A stretch of 64,000 nucleotides of DNA, from positions 6,031,501 through 6,095,500 of the forward strand of contig CM075203.1 of the NCBI GenBank assembly GCA_037577475.1, written 5' to 3'. Numbering within the stretch: position 1 is the first letter of the stretch; each line of letters opens with the position of its first letter. The stretch is from Chaunax sp. Z400. Lineage: Eukaryota; Chordata; Actinopteri; Lophiiformes; Chaunacidae. This document shows, piece by piece, positions 1 through 12,100 of this stretch. The notes under the pieces were generated by a model. It was not told where the DNA came from. It was given only the letters and a program-made list of their open reading frames with translations, and made no database searches. The translations under genes were made by a program, and so were the position numbers.

Positions 1-2190
1 GGGGATTTGGATCTGAGAGATCGTCAGATCTTCTTCCAAGTGCCTGTGCCTGTGGTGGTGTTAGTTGTTCAAGCTGTGTCTCTCAGTGGTTGTTTTTGTG
101 CACTTGCCATACAAGTGTTTACATATCAAAACCACACACAGGTATGATATATATCTGCCATGTCAGGCCTAACAACAGACAGTTTAGAAGTACTTTGGAG
201 ATTTTTCAAACTGACATGAATCAGCGTTCTTGCTGCTTGACTTTAACAATTATTGAAGGCACTAATAGGAAACGGGTGATTACTGTGTCCAAGAGTGCAT
301 TGTTTTTGCTTATAGGAATGCACTTTTTCCCCTTTGTGCCTCAGTTGGATGCCAAAAACATCCAATGACCCATCATCCCTAATCCTCCAATCAATTAAAT
401 ATCAATCATTTATAAAAGTAAAGAAAAGCCAAAAAAAAAGAAAAATCGTTGGAAGAAGTGGGATTCACTACTTATAATGTAAGTAAATATAGCAGAACAA
501 CAATGCAAAATACTCCATAACATGTAAAGTTTTATACTAAAATAAAAGTATAGAAATATTCTGCTCAATATAGCTAAATAAACTGAAAGAATCAAAAGTA
601 AAAGAACTCCTTCCACAGAAAGTTAACTCATATATTAACATAAATAACACTATTAGAGTAATACTGATGTATCAATGAGAAAGAATTATTTTTATTGGTG
701 GTTTGAACTTTGTACACAGACAGTTAACGTATTCCACTGGATCCCAACCTAGGCGTCTGGCCCAATATAAATCTGTGGGATGATTAATGGAAGGAAAGAA
801 AAAAGAAAAAAAAAATCATTATCATATTTTAGACTTTTCTCTCATCTTTGTTCAATTTTGAAATATTGAACTGTCTTTTTTACTTATTCTAACTTCAGTC
901 ATTTAAACGAGAATGTCACAGAGCTTATCTATAAATCAACACATTCTCATAAAGAACTGTGACATCGAGTAATCAGTCAGCGATGTTGAAACACAGCCCT
1001 CGTTTTCAGCTTCAAAACAGATTTCTGCCGCCACTCTAAGTGCAAAGAGATGCACATTATTAACCCGTGTTGTCCCCATAAGTGCAACAGTCGAACATGC
1101 AGGCACAGATCTTGTGCCTCCATAACAACATCCCTGTTACAGGAATGATATTTGACTAATATATTTGATCTAATCAGCTCCAGATGGATTGTACTGTACC
1201 TAATAAGCGTCACTCATATTCATAAAAGAGTAAGTATTCAAGCCTTAGACTGTAGTTAACACTTCATTAATAAGAATGGTGGTGCTTTTTTCTTCAAGTA
1301 TTGATTTGAGATTTTAACTGTTCCCGAAAAGCATGTGTATGCAGCTTTTTTATTATAAGAGACACCCTTTCATGAGAAACCATGAAGGCACGTCACTAAA
1401 AGCCTCAATCGATTAATTAAAAATATGTAAACCCAACTGCATCTTTCAAATGATGCGTTCTTACATCACTTTGAGCATTAGCACACTGTGGCTGTGACAA
1501 CGCAGAGATCCACCTCGTCTATCAACCATGCCAAATGAAGGTTCTCTTGCAATACCATGTCAGCTGTACCGTAACATCTCTACAAACCATGCAACCGTTT
1601 CTGTCCCAGAAATACTGTGTGTGGTCACGTTGTGAAAAGGCGCAGGAAGGCAACATTTGTGCATAAAACAAAGGCTGGACTTTGTCAGGAAGCTGCACGC
1701 TGGGTGGGCTTTGGACTGACAGCCAGCTGCAGCACCTTCACACGACGAGCTTATGCATGAGCTCTTTTAATTTTTAATTTAGTTTTTATATGGCCTTGAA
1801 TTAAACGCAGGAGTAGTGGATTGTTCTCACATGTTGCTCAACTTGTATTATTAATAATGTAAAAAGAAAATAAGTTGTGAGCCTATAGCACACAGAGCCT
1901 GTATGAGTTCTTGCGGTTAACTGAGCCTGTTTGTATTTTTATGCTTCATTAGCACATCATTTGCGAGGCAAAGTATTCTGGGAGATTTTGACAGTCAGGA
2001 AGAGTTTACAGCTTTCGCACTGAAGCAGTGCATTATTTTTCATTAGCCGCCTACACAAATCACAGCTCGCTTAGTGAGATTTTATTATTATTTTTTTTTT
2101 AATTTTAGCATGCAAAAACAATTTTCAGTCATTTCTTGACACCTTGTAAAACTGAAAAAGCTATGATGCATTGTATTAAGATATAAAATA
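1..2190. other. Upstream intergenic, no gene seen
   Basis: The DNA is AT-rich, with short A runs and only short random reading frames. I recognise no coding homology, RNA gene or named repeat here. In mammals DUSP3 lies upstream of SOST; no part of a phosphatase gene is visible. Confidence 0.6.
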
Positions 2191-2194
2191 GATA

Positions 2195-2650
2195 CAACTC
2201 TCATGATTGTGCGTTAAATATGAAGCTACGCTGGGAAGCTGTTGGCCTGGCCTGGGCATAAAGACAAAAAACAGGGATAAACATCTAATCCTGCTTTCTT
2301 TAAAGTAAAAAAAAAAAAGAATGCCTACCAACACATCTAAACTATCTGTAAGCTATTTTGTAATGCAAAAATTAACAGTATGTGGTTTTAATGTGTGTTA
2401 CATTTTGTTACTACGGGGGCAACCGGCAACCAGCTGATGCAGAAACAAAAACTGCTGCTTATCAAGGTTTACAGGAGGTTCCTACACATAAAATCTCATC
2501 ATTTCTTTTTGTACATAGGAAATAAAGGAACAAGCTATTAATAAGTGGACTTCAAAGGGGTTGGTTGACGTAGTTTTGAACTTTGAGAGAGCCGTTTCCG
2601 GTCCTTATGCTAAGCTAGGCTAATAAAATCTCAGCTCCAGGTCCATATTC
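2195..2650. repeat. Fish fold-back (inverted-arm) repeat, decayed copy
   Basis: The left arm (about 2217-2290) begins atgaagctac and contains gcataaagac and aaacaggga. The right arm (about 2570-2650) contains ttatgctaagctaggc. These are the reverse-complementary ends of a repeat common in teleosts. The interior pieces (cctaccaacacatctaa near 2323; tgtggttttaatg near 2381) also match that repeat. A better copy of the arms is at 52545-52960. No coding capacity; class uncertain, possibly a non-autonomous DNA element. Confidence 0.6.
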
Positions 2651-2654
2651 AAAG

Positions 2655-2790
2655 TCAAGGCAAGGCAAGTTTTTTTTTTATGTAGCACCTTTCAGACACA
2701 AGGCAATTCAGAGTGCTTTACAGAGGCATACAAAAATTAAAAACAATGAAAATAAATAATACATAAAGAGCATGCGAGATTGTTAAAAAC
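2655..2790. repeat. Dispersed fish repeat (tagcacctttc / aaagtgctttac type)
   Basis: A caaggcaaggcaag start, then tgtagcacctttcagacac, caaggcaattcag and agtgctttacag form a signature seen very widely in teleost intergenic DNA. A related module with the same two landmarks lies at 42345-42430. Class unassigned. Confidence 0.6.
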
Positions 2791-3199
2791 TAGACATTAG
2801 AAGCACAGACATGAAAGTGATATAGAGGATATGATGTGTTTCTGGCTCTGGGAAGTGTTCAACTACAATTTCCATATCGAGCTTATGATATAAAATACAA
2901 AAACAGCACCAGTGATAATTACTACACCTGCATCACAGGTCATATTTACACATTTTATGGTAATACACATTCCTGGGAGGTAAAGTATGTGTAGTGCAGA
3001 AAGATGTCAGTGAGTTCCTGACTCAGAGGAGCGCTGCTAGCTCGAGGCACCTCGACAAACACGAAGAGAAACCGCAGTCTTATAAACATGTGACTTTTCT
3101 TTTGCTCTAGCTGGTAATTAACACACAGACATAAAAGGGGTATCAATCCTTTCATCTGACTCTGCAAAACTTCACTCTCTCCCTTTTCGATTTGATTCT

Positions 3200-3390
3200 A
3201 TCATTGCCTCCGCCAAGAGTTGGAAGAGTTTATGTGATCGCCCACGTTTGTGTGTTTGTTTGTCTTCCAAGATGTCTTCAAAAGATTTTGATGAAATTAT
3301 GCATCTTGGTTCAAGGAAGGATTTATTAAAGTTTGAGGCAGATCCGGGTTGACGATTTTGGATCACTTTTTCACTTTCTTCAAACATTTT
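3200..3390 (+). repeat. Dispersed fish repeat (gcctccgccaag type), copy 1
   Basis: It starts at gcctccgccaag, followed by a gtttgtttgtc stretch, gatgaaattatgcatcttgg, cagatccggg and ctttttcactttctt. The same order of landmarks appears at 35600-35820. The opposite end of what looks like the same family is seen at 18838-18995 and 60255-60400. Non-coding and heavily mutated. Confidence 0.6.
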
Positions 3391-3639
3391 CCAATATCAT
3401 TGAAAAAAAAACAAAAAAATTAGCCTGTCAAAATGAAAATACCCAGGCATGAACGACTGATGATGTTCCACCACTATGTGCGACTGGATATAAATCATAA
3501 ACCAGAGATCCGGATCTGGGAGCGTCAAATATTTATTTGGAGGAGCACAAAATGTATTGGGTCACAGTAAGGTAACGGAGAAGGGTAAGGACATGAAACT
3601 GCCACCAATATGTACAGTAGTTGAGTTAATGCGGATTCA

Positions 3640-3955
3640 GAGGGTTGTTTCATGGGGTTGTTTTTCAGGGGTTGTGCTAGGCCTCTTAGCTCCAGTGAAG
3701 GGAAACCTTAATGCTTCAGCAGATCAAGACATTTTGGACAATTCTATGCTTCCAACTTTGTGGGACCAGTTTGGGGAAGGCCCTTTTCTGTTCCAGCGTG
3801 ACTTTGCCCCGGGGCACAAGGCAAGATCCATAAAGACATGGTTTGGCGAGTTTGGTGTGGAAGAACTTGACCGGCCTGCAAAGAGCCCTGACCTCAATCC
3901 CATCGAACACCTTTGGGATGAACTGGAACAAAGATTGCGAGCCGGGCACTTCTAG
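3640..3955 (+). pseudogene. Tc1-like transposase, C-terminal fragment
   Basis: The open frame from 3557 encodes 132 residues. Only the part from about residue 32 (SWGCFSGVV, about 3650 on) resembles Tc1 transposase. It keeps the second catalytic Asp (residue 82, in FQRDFAP) and the catalytic Glu (residue 117, in SPDLNPIEHLWDELE). They are separated by 34 residues, the D34E spacing of Tc1-type enzymes. The first catalytic Asp and the N-terminal DNA-binding domain are absent. A stop at 3953 precedes the usual C-terminal region, whose remains continue in another frame (around PDLTNAPL), so there is also a frameshift. It cannot encode an active transposase. Confidence 0.9.
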
Positions 3956-4148
3956 CCCAACATCAGTGCCTGACCTCACAAATGCTCCTCTATGAATGGT
4001 CAAACATTGTCGCAGACACTAGACAGCCTTCCCACAAGAGTGGAAGTTGTTATATCTGCAAAGGGGGGACCAAGTCCATATTAATGACTATGAATTTAGA
4101 ATGGGGTGTCAGGGCCAAGTGGTAGAAAACTCTTACACATATAGTGTA
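3640..4148 (+). mobile_element. Tc1/mariner-like transposon remnant, 5' half missing
   Basis: The 3' half of a fish Tc1-like element: a transposase fragment, then about 190 bases of non-coding 3' end finishing in an acatatagtgt terminal-repeat-like end at about 4137-4147. I could not place a matching left terminal repeat upstream, so the 5' part appears deleted or replaced. Non-functional. A second, more decayed copy of the same family is at 22243-22630. Confidence 0.85.
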
Positions 4149-7100
4149 TGATGTAAGAAACTAAAAACATTCTGTGCAACTTGAAGGTGAAAGTATAGAT
4201 ATTACATATAGAACACAGAAATATGCTCATGCAAAAACAACGTGTTTTGCTGCTGTGTGCATATATGGGAGATAAACGTCTGCTTCATGTGGTGAATAAT
4301 TTGTTGGGTTATTTCTTTCAGCGCTATGAAAAGCACCTGCGGCCGGCCGGCTGGCTGGCTGGCAGGCAGGCAGCGTGCTGGTGGTGAGCAGCGTGCTGAG
4401 AGGCTCAGGGTGGTTAGCAAACAGCTTAGTGTGGTCTCTGAGGTCCAGCCAGGCTAGTTCCCACTGTTCCTACTACTTGGCTGTGAGGCACTTTCAATGA
4501 GTGTACATTCTATTTTGATGATTCTCTGAAAAGCCTTGAGACAAACAAGAGACATGGCCTGAGTCTGATTTTCAACAGCCAGGATTTAATGTCATGTTTT
4601 CATTTGTGGAAACCACATAAGACATTGGAGTGGAAGACGAACCCCACTTTGGACTTTAAGGCTTATCATTTCTCGGCTATGGCTCAGCTGGAGCTGTCAG
4701 TCATCTCCCAGTGACCTCCTGCTCCACTGAATGAACCCACTGAGGCCGCCTGCAGACAAACAAATTGTACTTTAAAGCCATCCATCTATCCATACATCCA
4801 TCCATCCACTCTCTCGTATTTATTCTGCTGCATTAAAACCAGGGAAAGGCTTATTTTACTCTCATGCAATATTCAGTTAAACATTGATAAATGTTTTTTA
4901 ATCTATGTCAAACAGCATTTGAAATATCAATAGTTTGAAATGCTGGAAAGCGTGGAGAGAGTTAGCTTGGGTATTCTCTACACTGGGGTAAACATAGTGA
5001 TAGACAGCAGAGCCAGTGCCAATAATGAAAAACAAACTCCTTCAGGGTCAATGTGCAACAAATTGAGCCACATTTCAACACTCTGTAGATTCTATACGCA
5101 TGTATGAATCATGCGAGAAATAAAAATGTAAGCATTTGTTTCTGATTGCTTCAACACCAGCAACAAACATGGAGCATCCACTGTTACATTTAAGGGGCTT
5201 TTTGTTTGTAAGACTAATACAGGGTTACAAGAGAAAACACATGGGTTTCATTCATGATTAGGTATTTACAGTACTTGCGGATGAACCGCAACAGATTTGA
5301 AAGTGCAGCGCTACAACATTCATAACAGCAGTGGTTTTCTATTGTCTAAAAAAAACATGCAGCGACTTGATACACAGATATGATACAATCCACATTTCAA
5401 ATACGCAAACAGTGATAATTGTCCGCATGTATACATATCACTGCAGATTGTCCTAATTGCGCTGCTTTGTATTTATCTGAGCTGTTTATTTACTTTATCT
5501 GTGCTCTTTGTTTTTCCTGTCTCAAGCGATGCATTCTTGTACTTTTGAGGCCTAATTTGTGCTTCGGAATTTGTCCAAGTTGTTCTTAGTTTCACGGTAA
5601 ATGACAACTTTTCAAACAGAATAACAATCGGGAATTTTTGGACCCACACTCAAACATTGAGGGTATTTATCACTGATCCACATGCAATGAATCCATAAAT
5701 GTTGCCTTTATTTAACAACATTATGCAGTATTTTCCATAAAAAACATTGTATTTGGACATTACAGTTCATACATATTGAGGTGCTCTGCATCATAATTAG
5801 ATCTTATAACGAGTCAAAGTAGTTTATGAATAATCTTTTATTGTATTTAAAGCTCAAACAACTTACACTAACAATGGGTGTTTTCTTTCTGCACATTAAC
5901 ATTTTCTGAATCAAAAAACCTGAGAGGAAATCCATCGGTTAACTTCTTCTTCTGCAAAGTATTAATGGCAGCCGAATGGTGAGTTAGCACAGTTCATGTT
6001 TTTTTTTTCTTTTTGTATTAATGAACCAGATCTAATATTTGCATCACAGCAGTAAATTTGAGCCGACTTGGGACAAAAACTGGCTATTTTTGCTTCCTGT
6101 ATATATTTGGATAAAAATGTGATAAATGCCAAAATAATGCTTTTTTTGCCTTACTTTGAAAAATATATATCCCCAAAAGTATGACAAAATATTTTCCTTC
6201 TCTACTGAGTGACTACTAAATACCATAATAGGTCTGTTTAATCCATGGCATGGTCACAGCAATGTGTCCCCATTTGATCCTCAGGAAACAGAATCTTTTA
6301 TTGTAATATCTTTGTAGTGCTTGTGTTGGAAGACAGTAAACAACTTGAACTTAGTGACACATTATAAATATTGCAGAGTTTCAAATACACAGCACTGCAA
6401 CAATATCTCCTTATTTGGACTCAGTGGTCTGTAAGTGCATTGGAAAAAAAGGTACATTTGTTCCTAACCTGCTGTTTGATCGACTTTTACAGTGAATCAA
6501 ACTACCAAAACACAAAAGGGAGCTGGTATGGTTTGTTTATGGACTGATAACACCATTTCCATAAAACTGTTGCTTCTGCTGTAGATGCTCTCTTGCATTG
6601 TTGTGAGCATCTGATAGTTATTTGAGCCTCATCGTACTGTTATGATGATAAAGACACTGCTGTGGCCATGCGTTCTTTAAAGAAACCCAAAGAGCTCTAA
6701 ATTGAGACTGTGACTGACATTAGACGAGGAAGGCTGTAATCAGACCTGGCTTTGTGTAGACAGTGGGACCATCCATCGCTCACTAAAAAATTCTGGCACA
6801 ACCACATAACTGTAGACACACGATAGGACAACATATAGCAGCTGTCAGCAGTGGTTACTTCAAGGCATCTTGACTTATGAGACTCATTTTTGTCGTTAGT
6901 TTCTAAATGTTACAACATCATAATATATACTTAACAGGGACAGCTCTTTTTGAGATTCAGACAGTCTTCACAATAAGTTAGGGAGCTGTCATCCATCCTC
7001 ATGAACAGTTAATGGTTAAGAATTCATACATGATAACGTCACACAATTGGCTGCAGGCAACAGCAGACTTTTAAAATTGTTAAATTATTATTATGATTGG

Positions 7101-8000
7101 ACTGTAGAAACAGCGATCGAACCAAAACAGTGTCATCTGACTTAAAGGGACTTTCACATATGATGAAAGGCTCTCTCATTGGTCCGCAGGAGAAGGGAAT
7201 GATGCTGACTGACCAATGTTATTCAAACCTGCGTATGTGTTTATTCATCATTTTGGCCAGTTGGCCACATGTGCCTAAAAATGAATGGGTTCAAGATGCG
7301 TCAAAGCGGTGATATTGACTGGGATTCAAGAGATTTTCCCCATTTTTTTTCTTCATTTTTCAAGCTGTTTTTCTGACTTGTCACTGCAGACCAAATAAAC
7401 TGGATATAAAAAGAGACAAATGTAACTTTTGAGAACCACTAATCCCATCTTTCTCCCTCTGCGAGACTTGTTTATTCTCCCTCAAGAGGGCAGTGTTTGA
7501 GTGAAAGAGCCTCCATTTGTCAGCATTCATCAAATCACTTCAAGGAGAATGTACACACAGTCCTCATTCTATATTGTTTTATTCAAACCAGATACAAAGG
7601 ATATAGGATGTCACGTTTCCGTGTAAAACATTAGATTAAGTAAAGAAAAATGTACACAACACATGGAGCCGAAGTGCATCTTGATGTGAGAGGAGGAAGG
7701 AGTTGATGAAGGTCCGGGGATTTCTTCAAATTGCAGGAAAATATTGAAGTTCTGCTGGGATGTTTCGCACCGAACTTCTTAATGTTTTCAGTGTCCCGGC
7801 CGTCAGATGTGTAATAATGGACAACTAGTGTGAGAAAGGAATGATTAACTTGTGTGTAACCTTAAACAAGAGGAGTGTGAGGCGGATGTTGCAGCAGGGG
7901 AAAAAACCTTCTGCATCCAAAATAAACCACCTAAAACGCCCAAATGATTTAGAGACACGTAAAACTGCGGAAGTCATTTGAGGGGAGATGCATTTTGTTC
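4149..8000. other. Intergenic DNA upstream of sost, no gene seen
   Basis: No reading frame here shows recognisable homology. Simple repeats are visible: a GC-rich (GGCT/GGCA)n cluster at about 4340-4375, and (ATCC)n-type units at about 4779-4810. The last few kb before sost could hold promoter-proximal elements, but none can be named from sequence alone. Confidence 0.6.
4340..4375 (+). repeat. (GGCT)/(GGCA) GC-rich tetranucleotide repeat
   Basis: ggccggccgg is followed by three ggct-like and several ggca-like units. This is an isolated GC-rich patch in AT-rich DNA. Confidence 0.85.
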
Positions 8001-8010
8001 ACTTTATTCC

Positions 8011-8036
8011 AACAACAACAACAACAACAACAACAA
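8011..8036 (+). repeat. (AAC)n microsatellite
   Basis: About eight to nine perfect AAC units sit upstream of the pyrimidine tract and sost. This is likely a polymorphic simple repeat. Confidence 0.95.
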
Positions 8037-8099
8037 AACAGTGGGATGTGCAGATCAGCTGTCTCTCTCAACACACTCCAGGATACGTGCGCTCCATTG

Positions 8100-8640
8100 C
8101 TCCTCTCTCGTCCCTCTCCTTTTCCCCCCCCTCTTACCTCTCCTCTAATTTCCTCTCCCTCTGTCTCCTCCTCATTAGCACTCAGTTTAATTTGTCCTCC
8201 TCTGATTTGAACTCTTCTCCTCTGCTTCTGTCTTTAATTTCTCTGTTGTTTTCTTCTCCTCTCCCCGTCACCCCTCTTCTCTTTCCCCCTACCTTCCTTT
8301 TCTCTCTCATCCTCTCTTCTCCTCTCCCCGTCACCCCTCTTCTCTTTTCCTCTACCTTCCTTTTCTCTCTCATCCTCTCTTCTCCTCTCCCCGTCACCCC
8401 TCTTCTCTTTTCCTCTGCCTCCCTCTTCTCTCTCATCCTCTCTTCTCCTCTCTCCGTCACCCCTCTTCCCTTTTCCTCTGACTTCCTTTTCTCTCTCATC
8501 CTCTCTTCTCCTCTCCCTGTCACCTCCCTTCTTTTTGCATCTAACTTCCTTTTCTCTCTCTTCTTTTCCTCTCCTCTCCCTGTCACCTCTCTTCTTGTTT
8601 CCTCTCACCTCTTTTTTCTTCCTCTCCTCTCCTCTCCTCT
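8100..8640 (+). repeat. Polypyrimidine tract with 63-bp minisatellite upstream of sost
   Basis: The + strand is almost entirely C and T for about 540 bases. Within it a 63-base unit recurs about six times. Its landmark cc(c/t)(c/t)gtcacc falls at 8263, 8326, 8389, 8452, 8515 and 8578, exactly 63 apart. The period is a multiple of three, so several frames on both strands stay open for 130-230 codons. The implied proteins are Ser/Leu/Phe-rich or Arg/Glu/Lys-rich periodic sequence and are not credible genes. Short CTCCT units (8615-8644) end the tract about 120 bases before the TATA-like box of sost. Confidence 0.95.
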
Positions 8641-8759
8641 CCTCTGCGCACACATCCATATCTCTCCCCTGCTTCTTTCTGAATGAATCTCTCGCCCAGG
8701 TTCAACCCCTCCCACTTTGTGTAAGCACTTAATTGTCAGCCTTGACGGAAGCTTGCGTA

Positions 8760-8898
8760 GCCTTAAATATCGGGCGCAACTCTTACATCGAGAGTGGAAC
8801 TGACCAACTTCTGACGGGCATCTCTGTCTCTCGCTCGTGCCTCATTTCCCCCCCCCTCCTCGCGCGCTTTGAATTATTTCTGCCGCCGACCGACAAGC
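8760..8898 (+). promoter_or_regulatory. sost: Probable sost core promoter and 5'UTR
   Basis: A TATA-like box (TTAAATAT) lies at 8763-8770. A start site about 25-30 bases downstream would leave a 5'UTR of about 100 bases before the ATG at 8899. The stretch is visibly richer in CpG than its surroundings (several CpGs between 8860 and 8895). The start site is inferred, not seen; there is no transcript evidence in the sequence. Confidence 0.5.
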
Positions 8899-9148
8899 AT
8901 GCAGGTGTCTGTGGCCCTCCTCGTCTTCAGCTCGGCCCTCCTGCTGCTCCAGGGATGCTGCACCACTGTGAGGGGATGGAAGGTACTAAAAAACGATGCC
9001 ACGGAGATTTTACCGGAATACAGCGAAAACACTCGGACACCGCATGAGGCAATTATACAGGCGTCCAACGGCAGCAATGACAACGACATCAGCAATATGA
9101 ACAACAGGGCGAAAAACGGAGGAAAAACAGCAAACACAGTCCCCTTCA
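8899..9148 (+). other. sost: sost coding exon 1
   Basis: The exon carries 250 coding bases: the signal peptide, the KNDATEI block and the hydrophilic N-terminal arm up to T-V-P-F. It ends in ...ttca before a strong donor, GTGAGT, at 9149-9154, leaving a phase-1 junction. Reading on past the donor gives only a few non-homologous residues and then a stop, which supports splicing here. Confidence 0.93.
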
Positions 9149-12100
9149 GTGAGTATTCTCTATGGTGATTACACGTTTAGTAAAAAATACTGGTGGCATG
9201 TTGGGGTGCGTGGAAAGATATACAATTCAATTTAAAAAAAAAAGTGCAATATTGAAATTAATTTTGCATAAATAAAAGTCCAGTAAATTTTTTTTTGAGA
9301 GAAAATAAAAATAAAACTAACATTAGCTTAATAAATTTCAACGCTATGCATATATGTGACGTTTGAGGTCTAACAGCAAATCTGTGAAATCTCATTCCAT
9401 GCGACAGCACGAACTAATGCGCGCAACATGCAAAATCTATCATTTAAATAAACCCAACTACAATTTATGCAAATGTAGAAAGAATAGCTGTTTTACAAAA
9501 CAAAAACAAAAACATTTTCTGTGTCGGATAGGATAATCTGACAGGAGGCTTTTTACGCGTATATGCAGCGATTCTGTGGAAGTTGTCCGGTTAATTAATA
9601 GCTACCTGAAAAATGTGAAAATATATTTCACAAGGAAATTGTGTCTGTGGTTTTGGCCTAACGGAGTACATTGATTAATTAGACTTGATTCATCTTTCTG
9701 TCATTTTCAATAAATTGGATATTGTTAGAGGCTGTCCATATTCTTGAAAATTAATCTTCGAAATACACAGACTTTCACTTTCACACTAATTCCTAATGAA
9801 GAGCAGCTCTGCCATGTGGAAAGTGGGGGTTTTTTTGTTGTTGATTTTTGCTTAATCCTTTGCCAAAATTGAGGCTGATGAGAGCATCACACACACACAT
9901 TCTTGTGGTTTTGTTCTCTACACCATTTCTCCATACAGCATTCAGAGAGACATCAATGCTTTTTTGCCACACTGTCTCACAGGTTATTTATACTATTAGT
10001 GAAGCTGTATAAGCCATAACTATTTGATTGCAACAACATGTTACCCAAATAGAAAACCCCCACAGTTTGTTCCTCATTAGCATATCTTGGAAATTACTTT
10101 TTAAGTGCAGCATTGCCTTTTAGAGGGATTCCCACTTGGTAAACGTTGTATATCCTATTGAACAGTGCATGTAGAGGAATCCCTTGCTCTTATGGATTTG
10201 AGATGGGTGGTGCAAAATTCTCACATTTCTTAGCCCTCATTGAATCATAAGCAGACCGGAGGAGTTCACAAGATCTCTTAGTGTGACTGATCTCTGTCCG
10301 TCAAAGACATTTCCACCTCAGGAGCAACAAATACGCACATGAAGCACGATCGCGCTTCATAAAAACTTTATTATTATCTCCAAAAAAAGAGAAAGGGCTT
10401 CCCCTTCTTTTCATATGGATAAACAGCAAATGTGTTGAGTTTCACACAGGGAGGCAGAAATATCCTGGATTATTTTCATAGTCCAGCTCTCAGCTTTTGT
10501 CCTGGGATGCCTTCTCAGGCTTCCTCTGGGGTCACAGCAGAGGCTTTGACCACTGTCTGGCCTCCCTCCAGTTGTCTCCCGAGGCTTGTCTTACTGCCGG
10601 GGGAGAAGAGTAGCTCACGCATCTCTACAGCAGTACAGTGTAGTTTGGTAGGTGATCTTGTCAGGCCACCATCATTAGGAATGATTTTTCCCTAAAGGCT
10701 GACGGCAGAGTGGAGAGTAGGAAATGTAAGGGCAGAGACAAAGAATGATTGGGTTGAAACACTCATTGAAAAGACAACCTGACCTTTTGGGTGGTAATTG
10801 GTGCAAACCGCTGCCCAGTGTGTGCTCTAGACATTGTGTACCGGTCCCTTCAGTGGCGACCAAAGAATAACAGCAGATCAGGTTCTCATGTGGAGAAAAA
10901 AGAGGAAGTCACCTCATATAAATTCTTTGTTCAGCCCTTTTTGCAAAGAAAGCCTCAGAGGAAAACAGATCCGTCTCTGAGTGTATCCTTTCTTACCCGA
11001 CAGCTCCTTTGCCCCCTTTTTTTTTTTTTTTTTTTTTTTACACGCTGCTTGTAAAAACAATAACTCATACGTACAGCTGTTAAAAAGCTGCAGCTGAAAC
11101 ACTGGTCTACACTCTGCGTATGTTGTCTCAAATCAGTCTGGCAGATGTCCAGTTTGTGTAGAATTGTACAGTTGCAGCTCTGCTTTAAAATAACCAGACA
11201 GCTATTTACTCCTCCATCACCACATACATTTCCTGAAGGCCAGCGCTGCATGCCAGTTTTTCCTTCCAGCCCAAACCTCCATTAGGATTGATTGAGCTGT
11301 TTAATGGCCCTCTGGTCTGGATTCGCTATCAGTTGATTGCTGCCAGCTGGATTTATTTGTCAACCCAACTTAGTTTACGATTGGACCATGAATCAAATTC
11401 AAAAACTCTGATCTGATGTCTCTGCCATATAAGTCCTTACTTAAATGTGCAATTTGTTTCATCAAGTTAAATTTGTAAAAGTGCATTTATTTCAGCTGCA
11501 CTTCTGCGTTTTGAAATCTCAGAATCGAAATAAAATGCCGCTGTCTGCTCAGTTTCTACCTGGCTTATGGTTTATGTTTAAATTCACCTTGATGTTAACA
11601 GAGTCAGAGAAATTAGCACATACCGTCCTGGACATATCTGCATCATCGAAGTGGTTAACATCAGAATGTCCATTCCAGTGTGCAGCACACTGCAATGTGT
11701 TTGTTTTGGGCTGAAACCATGAGTGTAACTGTGAAATCCTGATCTCAACCCAGGTGCCTCAGAGCTGAGCTGCAGGGAGTTGCGCTCTACCCGTTACATC
11801 ACGGACGGATCTTGCCGCAGTGCCAAACCAGTCAAGGAGCTGGTGTGCTCAGGCCAGTGTATGCCTGCGCGCCTCATGCCAAATTCCATCACTCGTGGTA
11901 AGTGGTGGAGGAGTAACGCCTCGGACTATCGCTGCATCCCAGCACATTCCCGGACAAGGAGGATCCAGTTGCAGTGTCCTAACGGCAACACTCGGACTTA
12001 CAAAATACGTGTGGTCACCTCCTGCAAGTGCAAGCGCTTCAGGCCCCACCATAACCAATCAGAGGCCAAGGAGATCCCGAAGAGGCAACGCAACAAGAAG

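Noticed and set aside
3557..3640. N-terminal ~30 residues of the open frame leading into the Tc1 transposase fragment
   Set aside because: It does not resemble Tc1 transposase; it is probably flanking DNA read in frame and not a real start.
7988..8686. Open frame of 232 codons (and 134- and 141-codon frames on the minus strand)
   Set aside because: These arise from the C/T tract and its 63-base period, which is divisible by three. The product is Ser/Leu/Pro/Phe-rich periodic sequence with no domain, and several overlapping frames are equally open.
8869..8898. Upstream in-frame ATG for sost
   Set aside because: It would place ten polar residues (with two Arg) before the signal peptide; the ATG at 8899 has A at -3 and directly opens the hydrophobic leader, as in other sclerostins.
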